43,698 nucleotides of DNA. It comes from Magnetococcales bacterium (GTDB taxonomy: Bacteria; Pseudomonadota; Magnetococcia; Magnetococcales; Magnetaquicoccaceae). Location: positions 1-43,698 of the forward strand of contig JADGAR010000030.1 of NCBI GenBank assembly GCA_015231915.1. Reading direction: 5' to 3'. Positions 14,820-23,969 of this stretch are shown here, piece by piece; position 1 is the first letter of the stretch; every line of letters starts with the position of its first letter. The position numbers were made by a program, and so were the translations under genes. The notes beneath the pieces were generated by a model that was not told where the DNA came from, searched no databases, and saw nothing but the letters and a program-made list of their open reading frames with translations.

Positions 14820-16620
14820 GATCCACAGTGCGCAGGAACCGATGGTTGAACGCATGAAAAATCGCTGCGGTATTGGCGAAACACCCCATGCGGCCATCCA
14901 GATGACGCGCCAGAATCAGCAGAATCTCCCGTGCGGAGAGGGTGCGCAACCAGGCGGCCTGACCGGCGAACCGGTTGCCGGGGGATGGCGCGGCCCCCTC
15001 CAACAACAGCCGCATGGCCACCTTGTCGAACTCCTGACCGGTACAGCGTTCCTCTTCGCCCAACAGCAGGCGCAGCCGGTCACCGTGCAAGGGCGCGGAC
15101 GGGGCGTACATGGACCAGTCGATGATCCGGAGGGCACCCTGCGGATCGGCCAGCAGATGCCCAGGCTGCAGATCCCCATGGGCGAAGGCGCATGCCACCG
15201 GCTCATCCCCGAGAAATGCCTCCAGTTCCGCATGCAATGGCAGCCGATCATTGAAATCCAGAAACGATTCCAGATGCGGACAATCCAATAGCGCCTTTGC
15301 GGGCATCGACACCACACCTGCCTGCTGCAACGCGAAAAACGGCTCCAGTAACGCCAGGTCGGGCTGTTCTTCGCCAGCCAGCCATCCGATCGCCTGCACC
15401 GGCACCCCGTTCACCTCCAGGCAGCGCATCCATGGCAAAAAATCCCGCAGCCCCCCTTCCCGCTCCGCCCGCTCCACCACCATGGCCTCATGGCGCAACC
15501 GCCGGGCCGCAAAAGGCGCGGTGGGAATCTTGTACAGGGTGCGATCCGTTCTGACCACCACGACGCTCTTGTGATTGCGGTTCTCGATGGCCCGGATGGC
15601 CAAACCGCGCTCCTGATTGGCGGCCAGCACGCTTTCCACAAAACCGGGCACACCCGCATTGGAGCGAATCAGAAAGGAGTGGGGCAAACTCCGGCGCAAA
15701 CCGCCTTCCAGCCAATCCCGCCAGGGCGTCTGGGCCGGATGAATGGCCACGATGTCCCGATAATCCGGGTCCGGGGTGGCAAAACCGATATCGGCGAAAC
15801 CGGCCTCCTCGAGCAGGGTGCGATAGCCGTCCCGGCTGTAGGTATAGGTGCGATAGGGTTTCTGCCTGCGCCGCATGGAAACCCGGTCGGCCAGGGAACG
15901 GGGCAGGAGGGTTGCGTACTCGAGTTCGGTGTGTTCGTCCGGCAGGCCGCGAAAATAGACCCATCCGTAACGGTGCTCGATGCCGATGAAAATCTGACCG
16001 CCACTCTTGAGCACCCGGCGCGCCTCCCGCAGGAAGGCAAGCTGCACCTCTCGCGGATCCCCGCTGGTCAGGTATTCCGGGATCCACTCCAACACCCCGT
16101 TCAAGACCACGAGATCGAGACTGCGATCCCGAAACGGCAGGAACACCCCATCCCCGCCATGCAGACAGGTGATGTTGCGCTCTCCGGTCCTTTGACAGAA
16201 ATGGAGACTTTCATAGGTCATGTCCATCGAAAAGACATGACCGACAAAATGGGACATGAATTTCGTCAGATTGCCCCAGCCCGCGCCATAATCCAGCACC
16301 ACCGCATCGGGATGCAACCGGCACAAAATGGTCCCGACACCCCGATTGTGATCCAGGGCGTAGAAGTCGTACTTCCATTGCAGTTCCTGCTTGAAGACCT
16401 GGTAGCAGCTTCTGTGGATATCCTCGGAACGATTGATCCGCTGCAGTGCCTCCCTGGGCATCTTTTCGCGGAAATAGAACTCCCGGTTGGCGGTCAACCG
16501 GAAAATGCCGTTTTCATCCCTGGCAAAGACGAACCCGCACGTCTGGCAACAGGCCTCCCTGATCTCCCCCCGGCAGGCGGGACAGGCAAACAACGGCTCC
16601 AAATCGTTTTCGGCATTCAT
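14776..16620 (-). CDS. Zinc-ribbon SAM methyltransferase fused to an APH-like kinase
   Basis: A 614-residue fusion. Residues 10-40 form a zinc ribbon (CPAC, then CQTCGF). Residues about 85-300 are a class I methyltransferase with VVLDYGAGWGNLTKF at 107-121 and the later LDLVVLNGVLEWIPE and RRVLKSGGQIFIGIEHRYGW. From about 345 on the protein is a phosphotransferase-like fold: a likely ATP-binding K364 (TLYKIPTAPF), the catalytic loop AFAHGDLQPGHLL with D483, and IIDWSMY with D501. ATG 16620 has GAGGGGAG upstream. It is divergent from the APH-like gene at 16777. The combined domains suggest modification of a sugar or lipid by methylation and phosphorylation; the substrate cannot be named. Confidence 0.78.
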   Translation of the reverse strand: MNAENDLEPLFACPACRGEIREACCQTCGFVFARDENGIFRLTANREFYFREKMPREALQRINRSEDIHRSCYQVFKQELQWKYDFYALDHNRGVGTILCRLHPDAVVLDYGAGWGNLTKFMSHFVGHVFSMDMTYESLHFCQRTGERNITCLHGGDGVFLPFRDRSLDLVVLNGVLEWIPEYLTSGDPREVQLAFLREARRVLKSGGQIFIGIEHRYGWVYFRGLPDEHTELEYATLLPRSLADRVSMRRRQKPYRTYTYSRDGYRTLLEEAGFADIGFATPDPDYRDIVAIHPAQTPWRDWLEGGLRRSLPHSFLIRSNAGVPGFVESVLAANQERGLAIRAIENRNHKSVVVVRTDRTLYKIPTAPFAARRLRHEAMVVERAEREGGLRDFLPWMRCLEVNGVPVQAIGWLAGEEQPDLALLEPFFALQQAGVVSMPAKALLDCPHLESFLDFNDRLPLHAELEAFLGDEPVACAFAHGDLQPGHLLADPQGALRIIDWSMYAPSAPLHGDRLRLLLGEEERCTGQEFDKVAMRLLLEGAAPSPGNRFAGQAAWLRTLSAREILLILARHLDGRMGCFANTAAIFHAFNHRFLRTVDLIDRLLRHAVAARG

Positions 16621-16716
16621 TTCGACTCCCCTCGCCACGGTCAAACCATCACCCTAAGATCTGCTCCGCGCAGACCTCATGCAACGCCACCCATTCCGGA
16701 GAGGCTTGCAACTGCG

Positions 16717-16732
16717 GATACGGGATCGTATC
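16717..16732. promoter_or_regulatory. Inverted repeat in the divergent gap before two kinase genes
   Basis: GATACG at 16717-16722 and CGTATC at 16727-16732 form a 6-bp dyad around GGAT. It lies in the 156-base gap between the divergent methyltransferase-kinase gene and the APH-like gene, where a shared regulator could bind. No clear -35/-10 pair was found for either gene. Confidence 0.3.
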
Positions 16733-16776
16733 GTCTCCCATCGGGAACACTATCAACCCGCAAGGCGCAAAAATCA

Positions 16777-17868
16777 ATGATCCCGTTGCCGAAGAGCATG
16801 CCGGGGCTGTGGACCCCTCCTTTCACGGTGGCCCTGTCCGGAGGAACGGAGAGGGAGCGGGCCGTGTTGCAGGATGCCCTGACCGGTGGCGATGGGATGA
16901 TCGTGACCAACCCCCGGCTGTACCGTCCGGACGCGGTGCTGTTTCTGGACGAAGGTGCCCATCCGGGGGGACGCGCGCCGGGAGTGAATCTGGCGCGGAT
17001 CCCGTCAGAGGAGCGCGTCGAGGCGGCCCAGACATTTTTGTTCTCCCTGCCGGTGTTTGCGCGCCGGTTGTGCCGCAAGGCGTCAGGCCGGGCGAAGTTC
17101 GGGGCGCTGTGGATCGCCACCCGCGACCGGCACTACAAATTCGCCTGCACGCCGGAGGCGCGCCAGGAACTGGCTCATGCCGTGGCCGTCATGGGCCGCG
17201 TTGCCTCCCGGGACGCGCACGGGTGCGTGCCGGAGATCCATCTGGCCAGGGAGGACCTTCTGGTCACCCGCCGTTACCCGCCCCTCGATCTCGCGGCCCA
17301 TGGCGAGGCGGTCGCGGCCTGTCTGGAGGGCAATCTTTCCCGGCGACGGGACCGCCCGACATCCCTGTGGGCGGTGGCCCACTCCCCGATCCTGGAGGCC
17401 ACCTTCGGCAAGGAGCCTGGATATGCCGCCTGCCAGACGGCCTTGCAGGCCATTCCCGTCCAGCCCGGATTCGCCCATCGGGATTTCCATGCCGACAATC
17501 TGCTGTGGGACGCCGACCGCGCGCGGATGGTGGTGGTGGATTGGGGGGATGCGCGGGAGGATTCCTGTTGCTGGTTCGATCTGTTGAATCTGGTTTTTTT
17601 CCGGCTTGCCGTCTTGTCCGGCCTGCGGCAACTGGAGGCGGTCCAGGCGTGGCGGCAGGCGGGTGACGCGCTCCTGCCCGCCGGGGATCCGGTCGCGCGA
17701 TTGCTGGCGCGTCACTCCGGGGAGATCACGCCGGCATTGGTGGCCGCCTATCTGTTGGATTACATCGCCGTGGACCTGAACAAATGGTCCCCCAAGGAGA
17801 GGCGTCGCAAACGTCCGAAATACGGGAACTACCTCGCCCTGGCCACAACCCTCGTCGGAGGATCGTGA
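16777..17868 (+). CDS. APH-family phosphotransferase-like protein
   Basis: A 363-residue protein. Catalytic loop HRDFHADN spans 234-241 with D236 as expected base, and the metal-binding DWG follows at 255-257 (VVVDWGDAREDSCCWFDLLN). The N-terminal lobe has weaker but visible strands (LWIATRDRHYKFACTPEARQ). Such kinases phosphorylate small alcohols, sugars or antibiotics; no resistance role is implied. The start at 16777 is uncertain: no strong binding site precedes it, and another ATG lies at 16798. It is followed 4 bases later by the DUF4424 gene, so these two are probably one transcript. Together with the methyltransferase-kinase, it makes a pair of APH-like kinases facing away from each other. 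Confidence 0.75.
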   Translation: MIPLPKSMPGLWTPPFTVALSGGTERERAVLQDALTGGDGMIVTNPRLYRPDAVLFLDEGAHPGGRAPGVNLARIPSEERVEAAQTFLFSLPVFARRLCRKASGRAKFGALWIATRDRHYKFACTPEARQELAHAVAVMGRVASRDAHGCVPEIHLAREDLLVTRRYPPLDLAAHGEAVAACLEGNLSRRRDRPTSLWAVAHSPILEATFGKEPGYAACQTALQAIPVQPGFAHRDFHADNLLWDADRARMVVVDWGDAREDSCCWFDLLNLVFFRLAVLSGLRQLEAVQAWRQAGDALLPAGDPVARLLARHSGEITPALVAAYLLDYIAVDLNKWSPKERRRKRPKYGNYLALATTLVGGS

Positions 17869-17872
17869 ACTC

Positions 17873-18922
17873 ATGAAAGCAATGCAGCGATTCTGCGGGG
17901 CAGTGCTGACCGCGTGGATGATGTTGACCGGAACCGCCCTGGCCAATGACGGCATTGGCGAGTTGGGGATTGGCGGGGTCGTGGCCGGCAAGACCGATCG
18001 GGTGCATCTGCGCAAGGAGGTATTGGAGGTGGGGATCGACCGGATCAAGGTCGCCTACGAGTTCATCAACCGCAGCGACGCTCCCATCACCCTGCCGGTC
18101 ATGTTTCCCCTGCCCCGTTATGGCCCACTGGCAGAGGAGAACCGGTATCACGGGGAACCGGAGGCGTTTTCGGTGCGGATCGATGGTGTGCGTCGGGAGC
18201 ATCGCACCCATGTACGGGCCATCCACTGCCCGCGCAGCGTGGTGGAGACCCCTTGCCGGGAGGTGACCGGCGTGCTGAAAAAGATCGGTCTCACGGATCG
18301 TCAGATGGCGCATTTTCCCCCCGAGGCATCGCCATTCGCCTTTTTGCGCCATGAATTTCCCAAGCCCCTGTCTCGGGATCAGGTGGAGGCATTGCGCAAG
18401 CAGGGGCTGCTGGAGATGCCGCAAGAACAGGATGGCTCTCCCATGCCGTTGTGGGAGGTGGAGGTCACCTATTTGTGGGAGGTGACCTTTCCCCCGCGCC
18501 AGGTGGTGGGGGTCGAGCATGTTTACCGTCCCTTCCCCTCCCGTGGCGGTGCGGCGATGCACGATGAGGCGGCCTTGCGGGAGCGATTCTGCGCCGACAA
18601 GGGGATTCTCGCCTTTTGGAACCGGATCGCTCCGGCGGATCGTTTCGATGCCGGGCCAAGCATCGAATACATTCTGACCACGGCCAACACCTGGGCGGGT
18701 CCGATTGAGGATTTCACCCTGATTCTGAAGAAAACGACGCCGAAAGAGCTGATCTCGTTATGCTTTCCCGGAACCGCCACCCGCATCGACCCGCTCACGC
18801 TGGAGTTCCGGCTGAAGGATTTCAAACCGAAGCGGGAGTTGAGCGTGTTGTTTTTGAACGGGCTTGGTTCCGACATCCGGGGCAAGGGTCAGCCACCGGC
18901 GCTGGCCTATGAGCAGGAGTGA
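17873..18922 (+). CDS. Secreted DUF4424 family protein
   Basis: A 349-residue protein with a Sec signal peptide (AVLTAWMMLTGTALA, cleavage expected after residue 24 before ND). The start of the mature part, GIGELGIGGVVAGKTDRVHL, followed by EVGIDRIKVAYEFINRS, fits DUF4424. It has three cysteines after the signal, two of them near 120-128 (IHCPRSVVETPC), which could form a disulfide. The function of DUF4424 is not known; it should be periplasmic. It sits 4 bases behind the APH-like kinase gene and ends 8 bases before the convergent xseA gene. Start ATG 17873 has GGAGG about 12 bases upstream. Confidence 0.8.
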   Translation: MKAMQRFCGAVLTAWMMLTGTALANDGIGELGIGGVVAGKTDRVHLRKEVLEVGIDRIKVAYEFINRSDAPITLPVMFPLPRYGPLAEENRYHGEPEAFSVRIDGVRREHRTHVRAIHCPRSVVETPCREVTGVLKKIGLTDRQMAHFPPEASPFAFLRHEFPKPLSRDQVEALRKQGLLEMPQEQDGSPMPLWEVEVTYLWEVTFPPRQVVGVEHVYRPFPSRGGAAMHDEAALRERFCADKGILAFWNRIAPADRFDAGPSIEYILTTANTWAGPIEDFTLILKKTTPKELISLCFPGTATRIDPLTLEFRLKDFKPKRELSVLFLNGLGSDIRGKGQPPALAYEQE

Positions 18923-18930
18923 GCGCGGGT

Positions 18931-20259
18931 TCAGGCAATCTTTGTCACCGTAACGGTCAATTCCCCCTCGGCCAAGCGCACGCGCAGGGTGGCGCCCGGA
19001 TGGGTCATGGCGGGAGCACGGAGGAGGCGGCCCTGATCATCCCATACCAGGGCATAGCCGCGCGCAAGAACCTGAACGGGTGAAATCGCCTCCAAACGGA
19101 CCTGCAGCAGACGCAGCCTTTCCCACTGGTTGGCCAGACGGGCGTTCGCGAGGTCCGTCAAACGGGTTTGGGCACGCAGCAACCGGGCTTCCCGCTGAGC
19201 CAGGGTGCGACCGGTCGGCCAGGCGTTCAGGCGAGAAAGCAGATGGACGGAGGTCTGGCGACGTCGTTGCAGCAGGGCGCGCATGGCAAGGTGCAGGCGC
19301 TGCTCCAGTTCGTCGCAACGCAAACGGCCCTGCTCGATGCGGCGTCCAGGATGAATCAGGCGGCCTCGCAACTGTGTCAAGCGCTCTTTCCGACGGGTCA
19401 ATCCGGTGGCGGCCACCCGAAGCAAACGCGCGCGCAAGGCATCGAGCCTGGCCATCAACACGGCTTTCTCCGGCATGGCCAGTTCCGCAGCAGCGGACGG
19501 GGTGGAGGCGCGGGCGTCCGCCGCCAGATCGGCCAGGGTGACATCGATTTCATGGCCCACCGCCGAAATGACCGGAATGGGCGAAGCGGCAATGGCCCGC
19601 ACCACGCTCTCATGGTTGAACGGGGCCAGATCCTCGGCGGAACCGCCGCCACGACCGCACAGGATCACCTCTGCGCGACCATCCCGCATCAGCAGGGTCA
19701 GGGCGGAGACGATCTCTTCCGCCGCCCCCTCCCCCTGCACGCGGGCGTGGGCCAGGATCAAATGAAAGTTGGCGAACCGGCGCTCCAAAGTGCGGGTGAT
19801 GTCATGGATGGCGGCCCCCGACGCCGAGGTGACCACCCCCACGGCAGCGGGCAACATGGGGAGCGGACGTTTGCGGGCAGGATCGAACAGCCCCTCGCCG
19901 GCAAGTCTGGCATGCAGGGCGAGCATCCGCTCCCGTTCGCCGCCGGCCCCCTCCAGCCGCAGCCCCTCGACGATGAGTTGATACTCCCCGCGCGGGACAT
20001 AAAGGGCGATGCGTCCGGTGACAACCACGGACTCCCCGCCCTTGGGCAGGTTGGCGATGCGCAGGCGGTTGCCCCGCCAGATCACCGCCCGGATGCGGGA
20101 CCCGGCATCCATGAGCACGAAATAGATGTGACCCGACGGATGGATCTTCCAGTCGGCCACCTCGCCGCGCACCTGCAGATAGGGAAAACCGTTCTCCACC
20201 ATCTCCCGGATTGCCTCGTTGAGCCGGGTGACGGTCAGGCAGTCGCCGATACCAGTCAT
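18931..20259 (-). CDS. xseA: Exodeoxyribonuclease VII large subunit
   Basis: A 442-residue catalytic subunit of the single-strand exonuclease XseAB. The N-terminal OB-fold (residues about 8-105) shows FPYLQVRGEVADWKIHPSGH and YFVLMDAGSRIRAVIW. The catalytic region at about 130-320 contains RPLPMLPAAVGVVTSASGAA and GRGGGSAEDLAPFNHESVVR, then SAVGHEIDVTLADLAADARA and STPSAAAEL. The C-terminal part is a long coiled coil rich in Arg. The small subunit xseB is not in the window. ATG 20259 lies 4 bases after the stop of the K+ channel gene, so the two are likely cotranscribed. There is no functional link known between them. Confidence 0.95.
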   Translation of the reverse strand: MTGIGDCLTVTRLNEAIREMVENGFPYLQVRGEVADWKIHPSGHIYFVLMDAGSRIRAVIWRGNRLRIANLPKGGESVVVTGRIALYVPRGEYQLIVEGLRLEGAGGERERMLALHARLAGEGLFDPARKRPLPMLPAAVGVVTSASGAAIHDITRTLERRFANFHLILAHARVQGEGAAEEIVSALTLLMRDGRAEVILCGRGGGSAEDLAPFNHESVVRAIAASPIPVISAVGHEIDVTLADLAADARASTPSAAAELAMPEKAVLMARLDALRARLLRVAATGLTRRKERLTQLRGRLIHPGRRIEQGRLRCDELEQRLHLAMRALLQRRRQTSVHLLSRLNAWPTGRTLAQREARLLRAQTRLTDLANARLANQWERLRLLQVRLEAISPVQVLARGYALVWDDQGRLLRAPAMTHPGATLRVRLAEGELTVTVTKIA

Positions 20260-20263
20260 GGCA

Positions 20264-22285
20264 TCACCCGATGACCCCCTTCAGGCGATCCAGATCGGGA
20301 CGACTCCCCAGACAGAGGATCTCCTCGTCTCCGGCGAATCGGTAGTCGGGCATCGGGTTGAGGCTCAAGTCCCCGCCGGAGGGCTGCACCGCCACCACCG
20401 TACAGGCGAAATTGCTGCGCAGCATGGCGTTGCGCAGACTCTTGCCCCTCAGGAAGGAACGCATGGGGACATGAATGCGCTCCAGTTCCAGGTTGAGGTA
20501 GTTCATGGGCGTCTGGGCGAAATCCCCCACCTGCTGCCGCATGATGTCGAGCTGCTCCCGAAACCCGAGACAGATCAGCACGTCCCCGGCAGAAAAACGC
20601 GCCTTCGAATCCAGCTTGAACACCACTTTGCGCTCATGCACCATCCCCACCAACTGCACCCGGTAGTGGGAGCGGAATTCGGCATCCTCGAGTTGGACGC
20701 CGATCAGGGAGGATTTGGGTCCCACCCAAATCTGGGCCATTTCCAGCTTGCCGATGACATTGTCGATGGCAATCTGGCGGGCGGCCTGCTTCAACCGTTC
20801 CAGATCCAGCTTGTGACCGAGACAGATCAGGACATCCCCGGCGATCAGGCGGTAATCCGGCGGCGGGGTATGCAGCATCTTCACGCCCTGGGAGAGGATC
20901 CCGACCACATAGGCGTTGTATTCCTCCCGGAGCCGGGAGTCACGCAACAGGGTGAAATCGAACACCGCCCCGGGGGTGATGACGATCTCCTCCACCACCA
21001 GATCGGCATACCCCTGGTTGAGGGCGAGATTGAGAAACTGGAGGGCATTGGGACGAATGGCGGTCTGCGCCAGGTGCTGTCCGGCGTTCTGATAGGGGGA
21101 GACCACCCGATCCGCGCCGATGCGCAACAGGCGCTGCTCCGAGTTCGACTGGTTGCCGCAGGCCACCACGAAACATTTGGGGTTGATCTCCCGCGCCATC
21201 ATGATGATGTAGACATTGGTCGCCTCGTTGAGGATGGTGCTGATCACTCCGGCGGCGCTGGACAGGCGCGCCCGTTCCCAGGTGCGGGATTCGTTGACAT
21301 CCCCGCGAATGGCGATCCACCCCTCGGCCAGGGCGAGATCCACCCGCTCCTGATCGGAGTCGATGGCGATGAACGTCCGCTGTTCCGAGAGCAGACTCTG
21401 GCAGGTGAACTGCCCCAAGGCCTGCAGACCACAAACGATGAAGTGGTTCTGCAACCGGGCGATCTTTTGCTCCATGTGGTACTCCTTGAGGTTGAATACG
21501 CGATCCGTGAATACCGAAACGATGAGCGAAGTCAGCATGACGGTCACCGCCATGCCCATCAGCACGCCCAGCGAGGCGATGAAACGGCCCGTATCGGTCA
21601 CCGGTGTGATATCCCCATAGCCGACCGTGGTGATGGTGATGATGGTCCAGTAGACCGCATCACCAAGAGTTTTTACACGTTCATTGACATTATGCTCCAC
21701 AATGAAAAAGGCAATCGCGGTCATTCCCCAGATGGTGAGCGCCGCATAAAGCAGGGAGACCATCTCGTAACTGCGCTCGCCGATGATGTTGGAAAAAAAA
21801 CTGACCCGCCGGGAGTAACGGAACAGTTTCAGCAGATGCAACACGCGCAGAGTATGGAAAGCAGGCCACAGCGGCAGGATCGCCACCAGATCCACCAGGG
21901 AGGACGGTCGCGACATCCAGCGCAATTTGTTGAGCAGGGCGAAGGAGAGACCATGCAGGATTTCGACGGGACGCCTGTCCTGGTAATGGCTGCGATGGTA
22001 TGCCACCACGGCGGCGCGGTAATCCTCGCGCAGGGAGGTGTTGACCCACCAGCGCAGCAGGTATTCCACCGCGAACAGAGCGGTCACCAGATCGCCAAAG
22101 GTCGTGAAGCTGGCCTGCAGCGGCGTACCGGCGCTTTGCACCTCCAGCACCAACAGCCAGATCGAGAGGCACACCAGCAGGATCATGGCGTAATGATAAT
22201 AAACCCGGTAAGGAGAGCCAGGCTCTTCCATGTACCATTGGAGACGCCGCTTGGCGCCCTGCAACCGCATACTCCATGCACTCAT
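20264..22285 (-). CDS. Voltage-gated-type K+ channel with RCK domain and three TrkA-C lobes
   Basis: A 673-residue channel using ATG 22285; in-frame ATG 22336 and TTG 22387 would extend it. Six membrane segments lie at about 30-290: S1 (AMILLVCLSIWLLVLEV), S2, S3, an S4 with spaced charges (LRVLHLLKLFRYSRRV), S5, then pore filter TTVGYGD and S6. An RCK/TrkA-N domain follows (HFIVCGLQALGQFTCQSLLS) with AIDSDQERVDLA. Three TrkA-C lobes come next, each ending in a repeated motif: AGDVLICLGHK, AGDVLICLGFR and AGDEEILCLGSR. One such lobe is usual. Ligand gating is expected. It lies behind the flagellar genes on the same strand and directly before xseA. Confidence 0.88.
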   Translation of the reverse strand: MSAWSMRLQGAKRRLQWYMEEPGSPYRVYYHYAMILLVCLSIWLLVLEVQSAGTPLQASFTTFGDLVTALFAVEYLLRWWVNTSLREDYRAAVVAYHRSHYQDRRPVEILHGLSFALLNKLRWMSRPSSLVDLVAILPLWPAFHTLRVLHLLKLFRYSRRVSFFSNIIGERSYEMVSLLYAALTIWGMTAIAFFIVEHNVNERVKTLGDAVYWTIITITTVGYGDITPVTDTGRFIASLGVLMGMAVTVMLTSLIVSVFTDRVFNLKEYHMEQKIARLQNHFIVCGLQALGQFTCQSLLSEQRTFIAIDSDQERVDLALAEGWIAIRGDVNESRTWERARLSSAAGVISTILNEATNVYIIMMAREINPKCFVVACGNQSNSEQRLLRIGADRVVSPYQNAGQHLAQTAIRPNALQFLNLALNQGYADLVVEEIVITPGAVFDFTLLRDSRLREEYNAYVVGILSQGVKMLHTPPPDYRLIAGDVLICLGHKLDLERLKQAARQIAIDNVIGKLEMAQIWVGPKSSLIGVQLEDAEFRSHYRVQLVGMVHERKVVFKLDSKARFSAGDVLICLGFREQLDIMRQQVGDFAQTPMNYLNLELERIHVPMRSFLRGKSLRNAMLRSNFACTVVAVQPSGGDLSLNPMPDYRFAGDEEILCLGSRPDLDRLKGVIG

Positions 22286-22389
22286 GCGCGTCTGCCGCCA
22301 CCTCGGGGATAGGGATGGATACCGGCTTGGCAGCATAGCATAGCCGGCCTGGCGGATGCACAGACCTTTTTTCACATTATCAATCAATT

Positions 22390-22401
22390 GAATTGCAATT
22401 C
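22390..22401. promoter_or_regulatory. Perfect palindrome before the K+ channel gene
   Basis: GAATTGCAATTC is a 12-bp perfect palindrome in the AT-rich gap between the FliK-like gene and the channel gene. Reading leftward it is followed by TTGATTGATAATG, which may include a -10-like GATAAT. It could be an operator or part of a promoter. The spacing for a -35 and -10 is not convincing. Confidence 0.35.
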
Positions 22402-22415
22402 ACATGACACGCCCC

Positions 22416-23465
22416 TCAGATCTCCGCTTCGAAGCCGCTGCCCAACCCCATGGCGCGCGCGCGTTCGGCGCGCATCTCCGTTTCCGGCAGTTTGGCCAGA
22501 TCCAGGGAGTGCAGCGGCAGCTCGGCGACGATCAGGGCGCGGCGCAGATCGCCGATGCTGGCGCGCAACTCCGTCAAGGCGGCTTCGTCGCGGGCCGCGA
22601 TGGCCACCCGCAACAGCCCCTCCCCATACGCCAGGCGCGCCTGCACCATCCCCAGCCGGGTCATGTTCAGGGAGAGCAGAACCGACTGCAGCCGCTCCTT
22701 GCCGGATTTGCGCCCACGCTCCTTTTCCCGCTCCTCGCGCCAGATCGCCTCGCCCACCCCGCCCTCATGCATCCAGAACAGGCGATATCCCAGCAACACG
22801 GAACCATCCTCCGGCGTGGCCACCTGCGGCAGGAGATGCTGCATCGCCAGGGCGTCGCCGAGCATCCGCAACCCGGAACGTACACTGCCCAGTTCCGCCG
22901 CATCCACCTGGCCGGGGCGCGCGGGATTCGGCTCCAGTTCCACCGCCGCCTGCCGCAACCGCGCAACCGAGCGCATCACCTCCCGAGGATCGCTGTTCTC
23001 CAGCAAACGCGCCAAACGGGTCACATCCCCCTTCAGCAGCCCCTCCAGGGAGAGATCGGGCAGCGCCTCGCGCGCCACCTCGGCCAGCGGCGCGCGTCCG
23101 GCCAGCAGACCGGAAGCGGGACGCAACAAAGACTGCAACAGATCCGGCGCCCGCAGCAAGCCGCGCGACGCCGACCGCGCCAGGGAGGCCGCTGCCGCCG
23201 AGTCGCTGGAGAGCAGACGCAAGGTCACTTCCGGGACCAGACGCAACACCTCGAGCGTGACCTGGTCGCCGACACGCAATGCCTGTCCGCCGGTGAAAGC
23301 AAAACCGCTGCCATTGGGAAAACGCACGATGCCTTGACCGTCAGGAGAGGCCTGACTGATGCGGCCCGACAGCAGCCTGCCTTCGGTCAATGGGGGGGGA
23401 GAAGCGGGCGACGGGGTGGGAGCAGTGGGATCGACGGGTCCGTTCAACACGCCGGAAACGATCAT
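22416..23465 (-). CDS. FliK-like flagellar hook-length control domain protein
   Basis: A 349-residue protein. The N-terminus is Pro-rich (about 10-30). The middle is low-complexity and Leu/Ala-rich. The last 90 residues resemble the FliK C-terminal domain: MTRLGMVQARLAYGEGLLRV, then the helix TELRASIGDLRRALIVAELP. In FliK this domain switches export from hook to filament substrates. Here the protein may be a divergent or second FliK. ATG 23465 is two codons into the frame and is preferred to a GTG at 23471. It is 24 bases behind the DUF2802 gene in the flagellar run. The FliK-like call is from pattern only. Confidence 0.65.
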   Translation of the reverse strand: MIVSGVLNGPVDPTAPTPSPASPPPLTEGRLLSGRISQASPDGQGIVRFPNGSGFAFTGGQALRVGDQVTLEVLRLVPEVTLRLLSSDSAAAASLARSASRGLLRAPDLLQSLLRPASGLLAGRAPLAEVAREALPDLSLEGLLKGDVTRLARLLENSDPREVMRSVARLRQAAVELEPNPARPGQVDAAELGSVRSGLRMLGDALAMQHLLPQVATPEDGSVLLGYRLFWMHEGGVGEAIWREEREKERGRKSGKERLQSVLLSLNMTRLGMVQARLAYGEGLLRVAIAARDEAALTELRASIGDLRRALIVAELPLHSLDLAKLPETEMRAERARAMGLGSGFEAEI

Positions 23466-23489
23466 GGCCACCCCGCGCCCTGTGAGGTA

Positions 23490-23969
23490 TCAGGAGAAAT
23501 CGTCCATGTTCCTGCCAAGCCGCTTCAGGAGACTGACCTCCTCGACCGCCAGGCCGGTTTCGTTGACGACCCGTTCCTCGTCCACGCCGTTGGCCAGCAA
23601 CAACCGGGCCTCACGGTAGGCATCCGACATGCTGGAACCGCCGCCGCCGGTCATGACATCGCCCATCTTGCCCATGGTCCCACCGGACATCGGACGGGAG
23701 AGAAACCGCAAGTCGGCCTGAATGCCCTGCAAATCCTTGCGCAATTGTTCCGGTATGGCGGAGATGGCCGATTCGAAGCGCTCCTCGAAGGCCGCGATCT
23801 CACGTCGCATCATGCTCATGTACTCGGAGGGATCCAGGGATTCCACCTCCGGCTCCGCGCGCGTCAGCTTCAGTTCTTCCCGCAGCTTCTGAATCTGCAG
23901 AAAGACCAGCGTCAGCGCCAGATAGAGCGTTGCGAAACACACAACCACCATCAGATTCCAAAGATTCAT
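23490..23969 (-). CDS. DUF2802 family membrane protein of the flagellar operon
   Basis: A 159-residue protein with one N-terminal membrane helix (NLMVVVCFATLYLALTLVFL), a coiled-coil region (40-90), a Gly/Met-rich linker and a C-terminal DUF2802-type helical domain (DAYREARLLLANGVDEERVV, then VEEVSLLKRL). DUF2802 genes are often found between fliA and chemotaxis genes in polar-flagellated bacteria; function is unknown. Its ATG at 23969 overlaps the fliA stop as ATGA, so translation is coupled to the sigma factor. Confidence 0.72.
   Translation of the reverse strand: MNLWNLMVVVCFATLYLALTLVFLQIQKLREELKLTRAEPEVESLDPSEYMSMMRREIAAFEERFESAISAIPEQLRKDLQGIQADLRFLSRPMSGGTMGKMGDVMTGGGGSSMSDAYREARLLLANGVDEERVVNETGLAVEEVSLLKRLGRNMDDFS

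Noticed and set aside
15490-16776. Long upstream extension of the APH-like gene on the plus strand
   Set aside because: It overlaps the methyltransferase-kinase gene in antisense and shows no protein motif; the recognisable protein starts near 16777.
20219-22312. A 697-codon plus-strand frame over the K+ channel
   Set aside because: It is His/Gly/Gln-rich and mirrors the channel codons; no ribosome binding site or family pattern.
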